64,000 nucleotides of DNA from Zygnema cylindricum. Lineage: Eukaryota > Streptophyta > Zygnematophyceae > Zygnematales > Zygnemataceae. The DNA lies in NCBI GenBank assembly GCA_037447655.1, contig JBBHKE010002555.1:312001-376000 (forward strand), in the 5' to 3' direction. Below, one piece after another: positions 11,156 to 22,189 of the stretch; positions within the stretch are counted from its first letter, which is position 1, and each line of letters starts with the position of its first letter. The notes beneath the pieces were generated by a model. It was not told where the DNA came from. It saw only the letters and a list, made by a program, of their open reading frames with translations, and made no database searches. The position numbers were made by a program, and so were the translations under genes.

Positions 11156-13419
11156 TACACCGTGAATCGTTATTAGTGTTAATGTTGTTTTTCGTCTCTT
11201 TAAACATCTTTTCTCCGTACACGTATGTCAGTTTTTAGATCTGACGGTTGATGTTGAAAGATAAGATTCTCAGCTTTGGATTGACGGTCTCAAATTGAAA
11301 ATCGGACAAGAGTGTACAGAAAACAAGTGGCGAAACAAATAGGGAATTGATCTTGACAGTGACTGTTTTGGTTGCGCACAGTCACTTACGTCATTTTGTC
11401 AAAAATTGTACGATTGAAGTACATATTGGTACAAATAAAGTACCATTGAGTACAGATTTGACGGTCAATCGGTTGGACAACTTTGACTTTCAAAATATTG
11501 TTTCAATCGTTTAAACTTTTGTCGCGCTTGCGGACGTCGACCGTCATAAAAAAATTAGCAATTTACATGGCCGGCGAACGTTTACGGTAACAAAACTGCG
11601 GCAACCACATGTGAATAAAAGTGTTGCAGATAGTCACTTTTTGTCTTTACGTGAGCTCCACGGTGAGAGCACTTAGTCGCAAAATTGAAATTTAATCGTA
11701 TAAGCGTTAGGGTACTTTCGCATGTAACTGAAACTTAGTCTTGTTACTTTGTTTTTTAGCAAAGATTCCCCGTACAGCTTTCAGACAATTCGTATGTAAA
11801 AATATGAAATCGTAACTTTAGAGTGTGACAGATGTAGACGTGGGTGTAATTTGTGACGGTTGTAGACGACTACAAAACTCGTGACAGTTGATGACATGTA
11901 AAAAATAGTGATAGTTGTAGACGTCTAGCTACTTGTGACATTGTAGATGTTTAGAGTTTGCGACATTTTGACGTCACTCTCAAAATATGACAGCATCAAT
12001 GTCACAAATTCTAAATCTTTCCCCCATGGTTTCCCGATTGTGTTTTTCTGTCCTTTCTCACTCTACTTGCCATCATAATACGCCCAAAGATATTCAAAAG
12101 AAATCGTTTTTAGAGATCTTTCATTTGATACCATTATTGACGTTTTACGTTGCAAGAATTGTGAGATAGACGTCGTAATGGGAGAGGGAGAGAGAGAGAG
12201 AAGCTTTTATAGACTTTGCTTTTGCGAAATGGCGTCGGTGGGTAGAGACCCCTCCACGGCCCCTGTACAAAAAATAACGCACGGAAAACTGTACGGAAAA
12301 TAACGCACGGAAAACAGTACGTACAGATTGTAAACGTGCAATAGGATTATTTTTTTTGTGCTCCGCACACGTTAATTGTAAAAAAATCCCGACACGTGCG
12401 ACAGCGTTTGCCTATTCGCTCCCCTTATTGGACTTTATTTCAAATCACCTCGCGAGGTGATTTGACGTAAAGTTTGAACATGTGCCGAAAGGACGCGAAA
12501 GTGGGTCGAAATGCGCTACACGACAAATTGCATCGCAATAGGCAACAAACTTTTGTACGAATAAAGTTTTAAGGTAACGCAACTTGTACGATGTTAATTT
12601 AAATATTTTGGTACGGTTGCGGATTTTCTCGTTTTTTTGTAAGTTATGAAGGAAAACGACATAAACTAGCTGTATTTTTAGCACATACGAAAGTACCCTT
12701 TCATTGAACCTAGACGCAAAGTGAAATAGAACCTCTTTAAACTAAACTGAACTACTGTATGTTTTGTACAAAAAAATGAAAACGCACGAAACGATTTTTT
12801 GCTGTCAATGTAAGAATGTTGATTCGTAGATAGTGTGGCTCGATTTCCTTGCGCGTGACGACGCGCATTTTTTTCATTTAATTTCAATTGCGGTTTGTTT
12901 TATTATAGTGTACAAAGTTTATTTCGTTTTGTGCGTTTTAAAACTCCCGTAAAAGAAAAACAGTAGTTCAGTTTAGTTTAAAGAGGTTCCCTTTCGCTTT
13001 GCCTCTAAGTTCAATATAACGCTTAGACGATTAAATTTCAATTTTGCGGCTAAGTGCTCTCGCCAAGGAGCTCACGTAAAGAAAAAAAGTGACTGTCTGC
13101 AACACTTTTATTTACATGTGGTTGCCGCAGTTTTGTTACCGTAAACGTTCGCCGGCCGTGTAAATTGCTAATTTTATTATGACGGTCGACGTCCGCAAGC
13201 GCGGCAAAATTTTAAGCGGTTGAAACAATATTTTGAAAGTCAAAGTTATCCAACAGATTGACCGTCGAATTTGTACTCAATGGTATTTTATTTATACCAA
13301 TATGTACTTCAAACGTACAATTTTTGACAATGTGACTTGAGTGACTGTGCTCAACCAAAACAGTCACTGTCATAATCAATTCCCAAGAAGTATTAAGACT
13401 AATAGCGATACACGGTGTA
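11156..13419. mobile_element. Nested inverted-repeat DNA element(s), ~2 kb, non-coding
   Basis: Two levels of inverted repeat are seen. The outer ends read TACACCGTGAATCG at 11156 and its inverse on the right ending at 13419, with TATTAGT-type continuation on both sides. The inner element starts GGGAATTGAT at 11342 and ends ATCAATTCCC at 13384, with long arms of about 370-380 bp that pair across the element (shared: AAACAGTCACTG, GACGTCGACCGTC, CGCCGGCC, AACTGCGGCAACCACATG). Possible 8-bp target duplications AACAAATA and AAGAAGTA (6 of 8) flank the inner ends, as in hAT-type elements. About 1.3 kb between the arms has no transposase frame. The same inner family occurs at 39632-40299. Confidence 0.65.
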
Positions 13420-14184
13420 GTTTCACTTCGAGTTTCAAATTTTTAATGATTATAGTTTGGCAGTTTCAATGAAGTCCGGATTCCGCGTTCGAATTCCATA
13501 TAAATTTGAGTCTAGTCTTACAACCAGTTTCAATTTCAGTTGTGTTTGTCAGTTTAATTTTCGATTCAATTTCTATTCAGTTTGAAATTCATTTTATTTA
13601 CAATGTAGGCTCTTTCCAACATCTAGTTTTATTCTTTTTTTTAGTGTTGGGTATCGATGACCAAATGTCGATATTCGATATATATCGAATTCGACAAACC
13701 CGATAATCGATATATCGAAAATCAAGATATCGCGATGTTGTTGATTATCCTATCCCCAACATATCGAGGGTTTTTTATTATTTTAAAACTAATGCTGCCA
13801 GTACTAGTGCTACAACAACTTGTAGTTGTAGCTACTCCTACTCCAAATTAGTTAATATAATAATAAACTTTCACATTTTATACAGTTCAAAAAACAATCA
13901 ATAAAAATAATAATAGAAATTCACATTTTTTCCAATTCAAAAAATAAACCCTAAAAATAAGAAAAACAAATCACTTTTTTATACACTTCAAAAAATAAAC
14001 CCTAAAAATAATAAAAGTAATTGACATTAATTTTTTTTTTCATACATACTTTGACTAAATTAGTTTGAACTTTTCGTACGTAAATTTCTCTACGTACTAA
14101 ATAAGTAATTATATGAATTGTTGATGTCCAATTCGTAGGATTTTATTTTTTTACGATAATTATGTAGTATTAGGCTTGTTCTCC

Positions 14185-14330
14185 TTTAGGCGGTCGCAGT
14201 AAGCATGCGGATACGTCTATTTTTATTGTTTACTGGCACGACCTTCCATTATGTCGTGCCAGTAGACATCGTTTCTCAATTACGATTGGCGCCACGTAGG
14301 TTAAAGTCAAGATTTTGAAAATATGCAAAA
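14185..14330 (+). repeat. Dispersed hairpin repeat (GGCACGAC family), copy 1
   Basis: Contains a strong hairpin TACTGGCACGAC-(10 nt)-GTCGTGCCAGTA at about 14230-14263. The same block is inverted at about 38165-38310. Related half-sites occur at 16610 and 17383. Confidence 0.65.
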
Positions 14331-14439
14331 TATCTTCAACTGAAAGTCATAATGAAATATGTGTACCAGCGTATGTACTTAAATTATAGTACGAGTATAC
14401 TCTAACGTACTATGTATATCTTTGTCAGGGTTTGAAACA

Positions 14440-14960
14440 AACCCTACCTTATGGCTATTATTTCCAACGGAAAGCCTTAGCCGTATTAGGTGACATCTGT
14501 CACATTTTTACATGTATAAATACAGTGAAAGCGCAACAAACTGTGGACAGTGGATACCAAGTGGATGGTGCTTTTGGTGGGCTGTTCGTTGGAACCTTCA
14601 ACCAACGTGGCCGAAAGCACATGGCGTATAGGACGTGTTAGGTTCTCATCGCCTGTTTGTGTTGGCGATTTTTTTTACTTTTCTCTTGTACATAGCGCAC
14701 ATCGTCCAGGGTGTACATCGCGCACATCGTCCAGTTTGAAGAGACTCTCTTCAAACTGGACGATGTGCTCTTCAAATTGGACGATGTGCGCGATCGTCCA
14801 GTTTGAAGAGACTCTCCTCGGCGAGGAGAGTCTTTTCAAACTAGACGACGTGCGCGATTGCTTCGCGAATCTAGAAAAGTTAAAAATCCAACGGTCGATA
14901 CTTACGCCTATAATATTGGAACCATCCAGTAAACATGTTTCGTCATTTTTCGTCTGACAA
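14440..14960 (+). repeat. Dispersed element with GGCGAGGAGAG hairpin, copy 1
   Basis: Contains CTCTCCTCGGCGAGGAGAG hairpins and repeated CATCGTCCAGTTTGAAGAG segments, with TTGCTTCGCGAATCTAGAAAA and ACGGTCGATACTTACGCC downstream. The same order is found inverted at 27960-28340 and, partly, at 37816-37975; a short relative lies at 17960-18060. No protein is supported. Confidence 0.6.
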
Positions 14961-15069
14961 ATAAAAATGTACGAATCAGTGCGAAAGCGTACGTCGTCTA
15001 GTAAACAACCATACTTTTCCTCTAATGGAGTTCACCCTTAGGGTAACCTTTCATTAGGCGAAAAGTTGG

Positions 15070-15993
15070 TGTAGAAATTGATGGTCTGTTTTTAAGTATT
15101 TTCTAGGTCTAAATAGAAATATAGAAAGAAAACGAGGCAGTCTATCTTTAACTTCTCTCTCCAACTCTCACACTTGTCGCAGTCACTGAGAAATTTGAGA
15201 GGAAGCTAGAGCCATGGCTACCTAGGCTATCCAGAGGTTTACGGGAAAATATATTAGTTTATTTACCATTAGGGTTGATTTACTAAAAAGACATATGTTG
15301 CACCCAGGATTTGATCCTGGTACCTGCCGGAGTGAAAGCAACCGATAGCCATTAGCCTTATCCGTTAAGTATAGAACAGGTGTTACGTACTATAGGGTTT
15401 GACCGCGCATGTATTTATGACAGCTCCGATTGAAATCTGCATTTAATCGGACGGCCGAGAAGAAAGCCGAGATCACGGAAGAAATTCTCGGCGGTTTATG
15501 GTCATCGCCACATCGGATGACACGTGGCGAAATAACGTTGGATCGCGGTATCTCTAGGGATTACGACACCGAATCCGGATATGACATGTGTCGACTTTAA
15601 GGCCATGTCGTAAAATGTCCGTACAAAAAGTACACCGGCAGTTGTACTTTTGTGTACGGAAGTATAATATGATTGGCTCCGTACATCAGTAGATAGAGTT
15701 TGTGAGAGAGATAGGACTTAGAAAAATTAGTAGATAGGACCCTCTCTCCCAGAGAGCTTCTGAACAAAAGGTAAACTTTGACCCTCCATAACTCACTGCT
15801 CAGGGGAGCAAATCCAGAGATTCTTATAGCTATAGACTCAAGGGAGTCTTGCCTTCATAGGGGTGAAGGTGGTCAGAGTTTTTGTTTGCCAAGGTGGCGG
15901 TTATTCGTGCTGAAAGACAAAGGGGTCAGGGTTATCCTAGAGGCTTCGTGTGAGCTGCTTACTCTGAGGTCCTATGGAGGTTTCAGAGTTGCA
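15070..15993 (+). mobile_element. Solo LTR of copia family B
   Basis: Starts TGTAGAAATTGATGG and ends AGAGTTGCA; it aligns along its length with the LTR at 62448-63495 and, inverted, with 36521-37582. No internal region adjoins it, so it is a solo LTR. Near its 3' end an ATG at 15974 opens the same MEVSE coding start that in the 62448 copy leads into Gag. It also contains the antisense tRNA-like segment. A clean target duplication is not visible. It interrupts a dispersed repeat (AAAAGTTGG ... TTGTTTACTGG). Confidence 0.8.
15301..15375 (-). other. tRNA-like segment inside the family B LTR (antisense)
   Basis: On the minus strand the segment has a D-arm-like TTAACGGATAAGGC, then a 5-bp stem CCAGG/CCTGG around a 7-nt loop ATCAAAT placed as a T-arm would be. 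Similar segments are at 37298-37375 and 62655-62735. The anticodon arm and acceptor stem are not convincing, so this is a resemblance or tRNA relic, not a tRNA gene. Confidence 0.3.
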
Positions 15994-17480
15994 TTTGTTT
16001 ACTGGAAAAAGTACCTTTCCGTATTATGCCGTACTGTTTTTTTTTTTCTTTTTACAAAAGATGTTTACTAAAAGTTCGTTAAGATTCTCCATACTTTTTG
16101 GCGAAAACTCCCACCGTTCGATTTTGAATTCTCGACGCAAATGCCCCCCTAATCCAATACCTGGCGAGTCTCCTTCGACTGTCCTTTAGAGGAGAATTAG
16201 CGATTACAGGACGCGTGTATTGGACCACTTGTAAATTCAACGTTATTTCACGACGGACGTAAAGTTGTAAAGTTACATGTGGCAAATGGCGTGTACCTTC
16301 TGACGTCAAAAAAACCACCCTATTCGACGACAAAATCTGTTCGCCGATAAAATCTTGGTCACCGGACATCTTGTCATGCCTCCTTCATAAACTTTAATTT
16401 TGCAACTGTTTTCGTGGTTGTTGGTACAACGACAACCCTAAGAACGTTCAAATTGTACATTAGCGTGACACTACTAGATATTTTAATCGACGTCTGCCCG
16501 TACACATACGCAGCTTATGATTTTGTCTTTTTCGAAATGATGATTATTCCCGGGCGGCTCAACATGATCCTACGTGGTACAACTCGCAATCTTACACCTC
16601 ATTCACCGGCACGACTTGATGGAAGGGTGTTACAAATATTACTGCCAGTAAACGTGTTCGTACGATTACAAGGAATGCCTGATGGAAGTTTACCTTTTGT
16701 GTAACCTTCCATCAGGCAAAAAGTGGGGTTGTTTACAAGAGAAAGTACCTTTCTGTACTAGGCCGTACTGTTTTTTTTTTTTTTAACAAAAGATGTTTAC
16801 TAAAAATTCGTTGAGATTCTCCAGACTTCTTGGCGAAAATTACCACAGTCCGATTTTCAATTTTCGACGCAAAGGCCCCTTGTTTCTAGTCTCTGGCTAG
16901 TCTCCTCCGACTGTCCTCAGGAGGACACTTTGCGATTACTTGACGCGTATTTTGGTCCACTTGTAAAGGCAGAGTCGATCCACGACGGACGTGAAGTTAT
17001 AAAGTTACATATGGCAATTGGCGTGTATCTTCTGACGTTGAAGCCACCCTGTTCGACGACAAAATCTTGTAGGACATCCTTGCACGCATCCGCAATAAAT
17101 GTGCACACTCAAGTTCAGACAAAAACTTTGTTGTAGGACATCGTGTCACGCCTCCTTTATAAATGTGTAAAATCAAGATTCAGTACAGTACATGCCATTT
17201 CCTCAATCTTCGTTCAGGTTTAACATTAGCGTCACGCTACTAGATATTTTAATCGGCGTCCGCCCTTACGGATGCGCAATCAAAATTTTGTACTTTTCGA
17301 AACTTTCAATATACCCGGCCGGCTCAACGGGATCCTACGTTGTACCAAAAGGAATCCAACACGTAAGCAATTTTTGCTTTACTGGCACGACCTGATGGAA
17401 GGGTGTTACAAATATTACTGCCGGTAAACGTGACCGTACAATTACTGGGAACGCCTGATGGAAGGTTACCCTTAGGGTGG
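15994..17480 (+). repeat. ~735-bp tandem duplication with CTGATGGAAG hairpins
   Basis: Copy A starts about 15997 (GTTTACTGGAAAAAGTACC) and copy B about 16731 (GTTTACAAGAGAAAGTACC). Shared landmarks in order: CCGTACTGTTTTT, ACAAAAGATGTTTACTAAAA, GAGATTCTCCA, TTTCGACGCAAA, CGACGACAAAATC, CACTACTAGATATTTTAATC. Both copies end in a hairpin with arms GCCTGATGGAAG and CTTCCATCAGGC (or CTTCCATTAGGC in copy B). Confidence 0.7.
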
Positions 17481-18175
17481 ACTTCCATTAGGCGTCCCAG
17501 TAATTGTACGGAAAATTTATCTGAAGGGCGTGCCTTCCATTAGGTCGCGTCTGTAAACCTGCTTGGCTCATTCTGGTTAGTAACACGTAGTTTAATATTC
17601 GATGCTTAAAATTTGGAAAGAATCTTCGAATGCAATGTTAGAACGCAATATGTGTATGAGCGGAGGTAATATGTGTACCAGCGGAGATAATATCTGTACC
17701 AGCGGAGGTAATTAATGACTCGTACAGAGGGCATTAAATGTACTACCCAAAATTTCAAAACGCAACGACAAAAAGGCGGCGGCAAACTTTGATGGTGGAA
17801 GCGTGACGGAATAATTTCGGCCGATTTGCAGTCACCCTGGCGAAAGGCACATGGCCCTTGCGACGTGTACGCACATACACGCGCGCTCATCGTGGATTCT
17901 TTTTACCTTTTCCATGCGGTCTATTTTTACACATTCTGTATTCGAGAATTGTCCTCACTGTGCACGGTCTTAGAAAACTGTAGGTTTGTGACGTAGCGTC
18001 ACGGATAAAAAGTGTAATTAATATCCGACGGTCCTAATTTACGCCTACAACCTTGGACAATTTTCTGTAATGTTGTTTTCGTTGAAAAAAAAATATTTCT
18101 ATACGAACCTGTACGAAACGGTACGGCCTTCAGTAAAAAACCCCACTTTTTCGCTAATGGAAGTCCACCCTTAGT

Positions 18176-18432
18176 CGATTTCATACTTTCGTAAACTTCG
18201 TGTAGATTTCGTTGTACGGGAATGTACTGGAATACCCTACAAACCCTAAAATAAACAACCATAAAAAGTACGATAAATACGTAAATAAATAACGTATGTA
18301 CATTTATGACAAGTGTGAGGGTAGTTATAATGAAATATACGGAATGTACAAAAATGTACCCTTAGAGCCTAAGAACCCCCTTAAATAACCTTTAAAAGTA
18401 CGGACATGTACGTGCAATGTAAATATGTGTAC
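18176..18432 (+). repeat. ~255-bp direct repeat, copy 1
   Basis: Aligns with 21932-22186 (CGATTTCATACTTTC, CGTAAACTTCGTGTAGATTTC, AAATACGTAAATAAATA, AAGTACGGACATGTACGTGC). In the second location it directly adjoins the start of the 22190-24072 block, while here about 1 kb (including the hAT-like right end) lies between it and the 19480-20903 block. Confidence 0.75.
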
Positions 18433-18849
18433 AGAAAATGTACGGGTACAAATTAAGGTACGCATTAAATTGACTTTTCAACATCGTTTGATGCGAACCG
18501 TACGTAGTTTTTGTTAGTTTATACCGTGTGTAATATGCGCACGAGATATCTATGATATGAATTACAAAATTAAGTACCTTTTTGTCGGTTACGTTTTGCA
18601 GCGTCTACCTTTAAGTCACGGAACGAAAATCACGTCGTACGTCGCGAATCAAACAATTTGTCCTTTTCGCTAAAACAACATATTATATAAAATATTGAAT
18701 TTAAAAAATATTATATACCGCGATAAATATCGCGATGATTTATGTTGGTCCCGGGACAGTATATCAAGAAATCTCCTTGATGAACATTCGATATATTGAA
18801 TATCGATATTATCGCGATGTGAATTTTCCCGATACCCAACACTACTGCT

Positions 18850-19260
18850 TTTGATTTAAATTTTGTTTCAGTCAGTTTTGTGTCCGTCTTCAATTTCAAT
18901 TTCGATTTCGATTTTGATTTCAATTCAAGCTCAATTTTCATGCCAATTTCAAATTTAATGTCAGTTTCAATATCAGTTCGACTGTCAATTTCATTTTCAA
19001 TTTCAATGTCAATTTCAAGTTTAGTTCAACTTCAATGTGATTTTAGTGTCAAATTCGCTTTCAATGTCAATTTTAATATCGATTATTTCCAATAACGATC
19101 CCGATTTTGACTTACATGCTCATTTCCAGACCAATTTCAATTTCACTTAAAATATCAATTTACATTTCTGTTTCCGTTCCTATTTCGGATGACTTACATT
19201 GTAGTTTCAGTCAACATTAAAACCAAAATTCAATTTCGATATCCATACTTGGTATACAGT
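18850..19260. repeat. TTTCAATTTC low-complexity tract
   Basis: Degenerate repeats of TTTCAATTTCRATTTC and TCAGTTTCAATRTCA over about 400 bp. A similar but shorter stretch lies on the left side of the hAT-like element at 13440-13600, which suggests the element was inserted into such a tract. Confidence 0.6.
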
Positions 19261-19479
19261 AAAATTTTCTTTTTATATTTCACAATTCAATCTGGAGTAT
19301 ACTTCAAGTTTATCTCACCCTCAGGCTTGTTTCTAGTCATTGATTATATCAGAATCCAATGATGGACGATTTTTTGCCCTTGGAAGGACAATTTGGACCT
19401 CGGCAAAAAAACCCAAATCATCGGGCGGCGATCAGGAAATCATCCCAAACAGAGTTAGCCAAATATATCTAAGCTGGAG

Positions 19480-20903
19480 GCACAGAAAAAGATCTTAAAG
19501 AACAGAGGTAATCAGTGGGACCTCTAAGGAACTATGGGCAGAAACCTTTAGATGCACACTCAATTGATACACAAATTTAATAGCAATTTGAACTTATTAC
19601 ATTTATGGACCGGAAGTATTGAAAAAAAAAATTGTCAACATTTACACATTATCATGAGATGTGTATTCAGGTGAATCAAGAGAAAACAGAAAAAAAGAGT
19701 TGTACAGATGAAAAACCAAGACACAGGAAAATTCAAAAGGACAAACATGCATCTCCAAAATATAAAATGCAAACATTTAACAAATTTACTCAAATTGTCA
19801 ACTGCTCTGTACAACGAGATGTAAGGTTATTCTAGATAACTGAACGAGAAGAACAGGAAAAGTAAACCACGTTATCGATACAACAGCTACATCTAACAAC
19901 TCTTTTATTCAAGAAAACAACTCCACATCATACACACCATAAATAATCACCAAATAAACTACTTTATATTCAAGTGAAACAAGCAGTACAGAAAGAAGAC
20001 AGTTCACCCGCAAAGAAAAAATCCGGAAAGGAATACTATGGCAGGAGAAAAAAGTTGAAGTCCAAGACAACCACAATATTTCATAAATTTGACCGAGTAC
20101 AAGTTTTTTAATCAGATCTATTCCAATGACAGAAAGTAGACTTATGGTAACTAAACACGACTCGACACACTTATGATAACTTAAATACGACTCGACACAA
20201 AGTAAAAGTACATAAGGTAACTTTAAGACAACTAACTGGGTCTTACTGCTTATTGTTTCAAGAATAAGATTTATGTTTGACCTACATCAATATGTAGGGA
20301 TTTTTATTTAAGAAATTCCCTGACTTCCATTGAAATTCCCAAAATCTTTCAACGATAACTGCATAAGTTGTGAATTTCATGTTTCTCCGGATATCCCATT
20401 GAAATCAAAGCACATTGCTTTTTCCTAATCATTAGAATTTCAATAAAATCCTATCCCAGATCCTAAATCTTACATTGTCTTCCATCTTTCCGAATCCATT
20501 ACCAGAATTTCCCAATTAACAATCTCCAGCCAAATCATATAAATGATGAAATGTTTATCCTCCAAATCAGATAGACGTCAAATTTTCAATAATCCACTTG
20601 ATCTTTGGGGAAAAGGAAACTGTAATCTGTTTCGGATTTCTCATAATCATTGATTTCAAAAAGTGGGTTAGTGTGTAGGACTGGTAGTTGGGCCTTCAAG
20701 AGGGGGAGGGGGAGACTTGGGGGGGAGGAGGAGACTTGGGGGGAGGAGGAGACTTTGGGGGAGGGGGAGGCTTCTTGGGGGGAGGAGGAGGCTTCTTGGG
20801 GGGAGGAGGAGGAGACTTGGGGGGAGGAGGAGGCTTCTTGGGAGGAGGAGGAGGCTTCTTGGGGGGAGGAGGAGACCTAGGAGGGGGAGGAGACATTGGG
20901 TTA
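19480..20903 (-). repeat. Duplicated 3' flank and tail exon of the lectin gene (copy 1)
   Basis: Aligns colinearly with 22190-24072: the ATGTAGGGATTTTTATTTAAG, ATCCCAGATCCTA, GTCTTCCATCTTTCC and CACTTGATCTTTGGGGAAAAGGAAACTG regions all have counterparts there. The homology stops at about 20903-20905, within a few bases of the intron/exon boundary of the intact copy. This is a tandem (same-strand) segmental duplication which left the lectin exon behind. Confidence 0.75.
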
Positions 20904-20905
20904 CC
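20591..20905 (-). pseudogene. Orphan tail exon of the lectin/extensin gene
   Basis: The minus strand encodes GNPMSPPPPRSPPPPKK followed by PPPPPKK/PPPPPKS units, starting like the intact exon 3 (NPMSPPPPRSPPPPK). Compared with the intact copy the repeat is short (about 12 units against about 42) and richer in PPPPP. The SPPPP frame ends early at QVSPSPS-stop, while the next frame carries the expected EGPTTSP continuation and then stops, so a frameshift separates repeat and C-terminus. There is no lectin exon or signal peptide upstream. It is probably a pseudogene, unless it is spliced to an unseen exon. Confidence 0.6.
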
Positions 20906-20909
20906 ACTA

Positions 20910-21540
20910 GACAATCACCGGACATGTACAATGTTTACGTGTGGAAAGGTCACGTACGAACTACGCGCCTTTGGACATTTGCCACGCGCCTTCGGATAAG
21001 GGGGAGTCAAATCCAACGAGAACAACGAGAAAATGTTTGTCGAAGAATGTGCTGTGACGCCTCCTCCACCATCCGTTGACATCCGGAATTTGCGGCGCCG
21101 CGACGAAGCACGAACGACGAAACAACGACAAAAAGAACAAAACACAAACGTACAAATTGTAAACGCATGTAATATAATTTTGCGGCTGGCTGTACGTATA
21201 CAAGTTCAGATATTCTGCTTTTGGAATCTTTGACTATGTTCGCTGTCAGAAGAGGAACCTACGTGCATTAATCGAAATAAAGCACATACGCGGTAGATTT
21301 CATTGGTTACACGACTTAGATGGAGAAGTGAACGAAATATTAGTGCCAGGAGGCCTTTGGAAGGCGCACAAAGCTTGGCACAAAACTCGCGCAATGTAGG
21401 CACTGTATGTGTGCGTGCTGTGTGCACCCCTGTACGAGCGTACGAATTTGACGTATGCTCATAGTACACGAACGATTTTTTTTAGCGAACTGACACGGCG
21501 TAGGATGACATTGCGCGGGAAAAAAAACCGGGAAAAAAAA
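20910..21540. other. No recognisable feature
   Basis: Sequence between the orphan tail exon and the inverted MITE copy. Overlapping short open frames on both strands, none with a recognisable motif. The GTGCCAGGAGGCCTTTGGAAGGCGCAC segment near 21340 resembles, inverted, part of the MITE interior near 52190, so some of it is MITE-derived. Confidence 0.4.
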
Positions 21541-21544
21541 CCCG

Positions 21545-21885
21545 CGGAGGAATCTGACGATAGTCCTGTCATAAGTTGTGTTATGGGCTTTTCATGTGAT
21601 CTTCTTAGATCGATACTTTCATCAACGACCGTCAGATCGACCAAATCTGACGGTTTAAATAGAAGTCGCTCAAAACTCACAGAAAAATAATTTCTTGTCC
21701 TTTTTTTTTTCAAATTTAGACATGACGTTTAATTCTCTATAAAACCATGTGCATCTCAACCCTGTTACTATTTTATTTCATTTTGCGGCCAATACGATAT
21801 GGGTCTTAAGGTAGTATTGTAAAATTTACGTACAATAGGCATATTGTATGGGTGAACTGTCACCTGCTTTTGAACTATTTAGTAA
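21545..21885 (-). mobile_element. MITE-like copy, CATAGTTCAAA family (inverted)
   Basis: Inverted relative to 51706-52248. It shares TGTGATCTTCTTAGATC, ACGTTTAATTCTCTAT, CAACCCTGTTACTATTTT, GGGTCTTAAGG and GGCATATTGTATGGG, and ends CACCTGCTTTTGAACTATTTAG, matching the family terminal repeat. Confidence 0.6.
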
Positions 21886-21931
21886 ACGTTTTCGAACGAT
21901 TACTGTCGGGGCCTGATGGAGAAGCGGCCTT

Positions 21932-22186
21932 ATTCGATTTCATACTTTTCGTAAACTTCGTGTAGATTTCACTGTACAGAAATGTGCGGGAATACCTTAG
22001 CAACCCTAAAATAAAGAACCATAATAAGTACAATAAATACGTAAATAAATACCGTACGTACATTAATGGCAAGGGCGAGGGTAGTTTTACTGAAATATAC
22101 GAAATGTACGAAAATGTACACTAAAATCCTAAGAACCCCCTTATAACCCTAAAAAGTACGGACATGTACGTGCACTGTAAATATGT
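21932..22186 (+). repeat. ~255-bp direct repeat, copy 2
   Basis: Second copy of 18176-18432, directly followed by the 3' flank block of the lectin gene. Confidence 0.75.
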
Positions 22187-22189
22187 ACG

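Larger units (their letters stand above)
13642..18844. mobile_element. hAT-like DNA element with 15-bp TIRs, interior invaded
   Basis: The left end TAGTGTTGGGTATCG (13642-13656) is exactly inverted at 18830-18844. Subterminal DNA on both sides is packed with TATCG/CGATA motifs, as expected for transposase-binding sites. The flanking 8-mers are CTTTTTTT and CTGCTTTT (6 of 8), a possible decayed target duplication. YAGTGTTG-type ends and 8-bp duplications are typical of the hAT superfamily. No transposase frame was seen. The interior holds hairpin repeats, a solo copia LTR (15070-15993) and a tandem duplication (15994-17480). The two ends could alternatively belong to two separate small elements. 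Confidence 0.45.

Noticed and set aside
15301-15375. A functional tRNA gene
   Set aside because: Only D-arm-like and T-arm-like parts are visible; anticodon arm and acceptor stem do not form convincingly.
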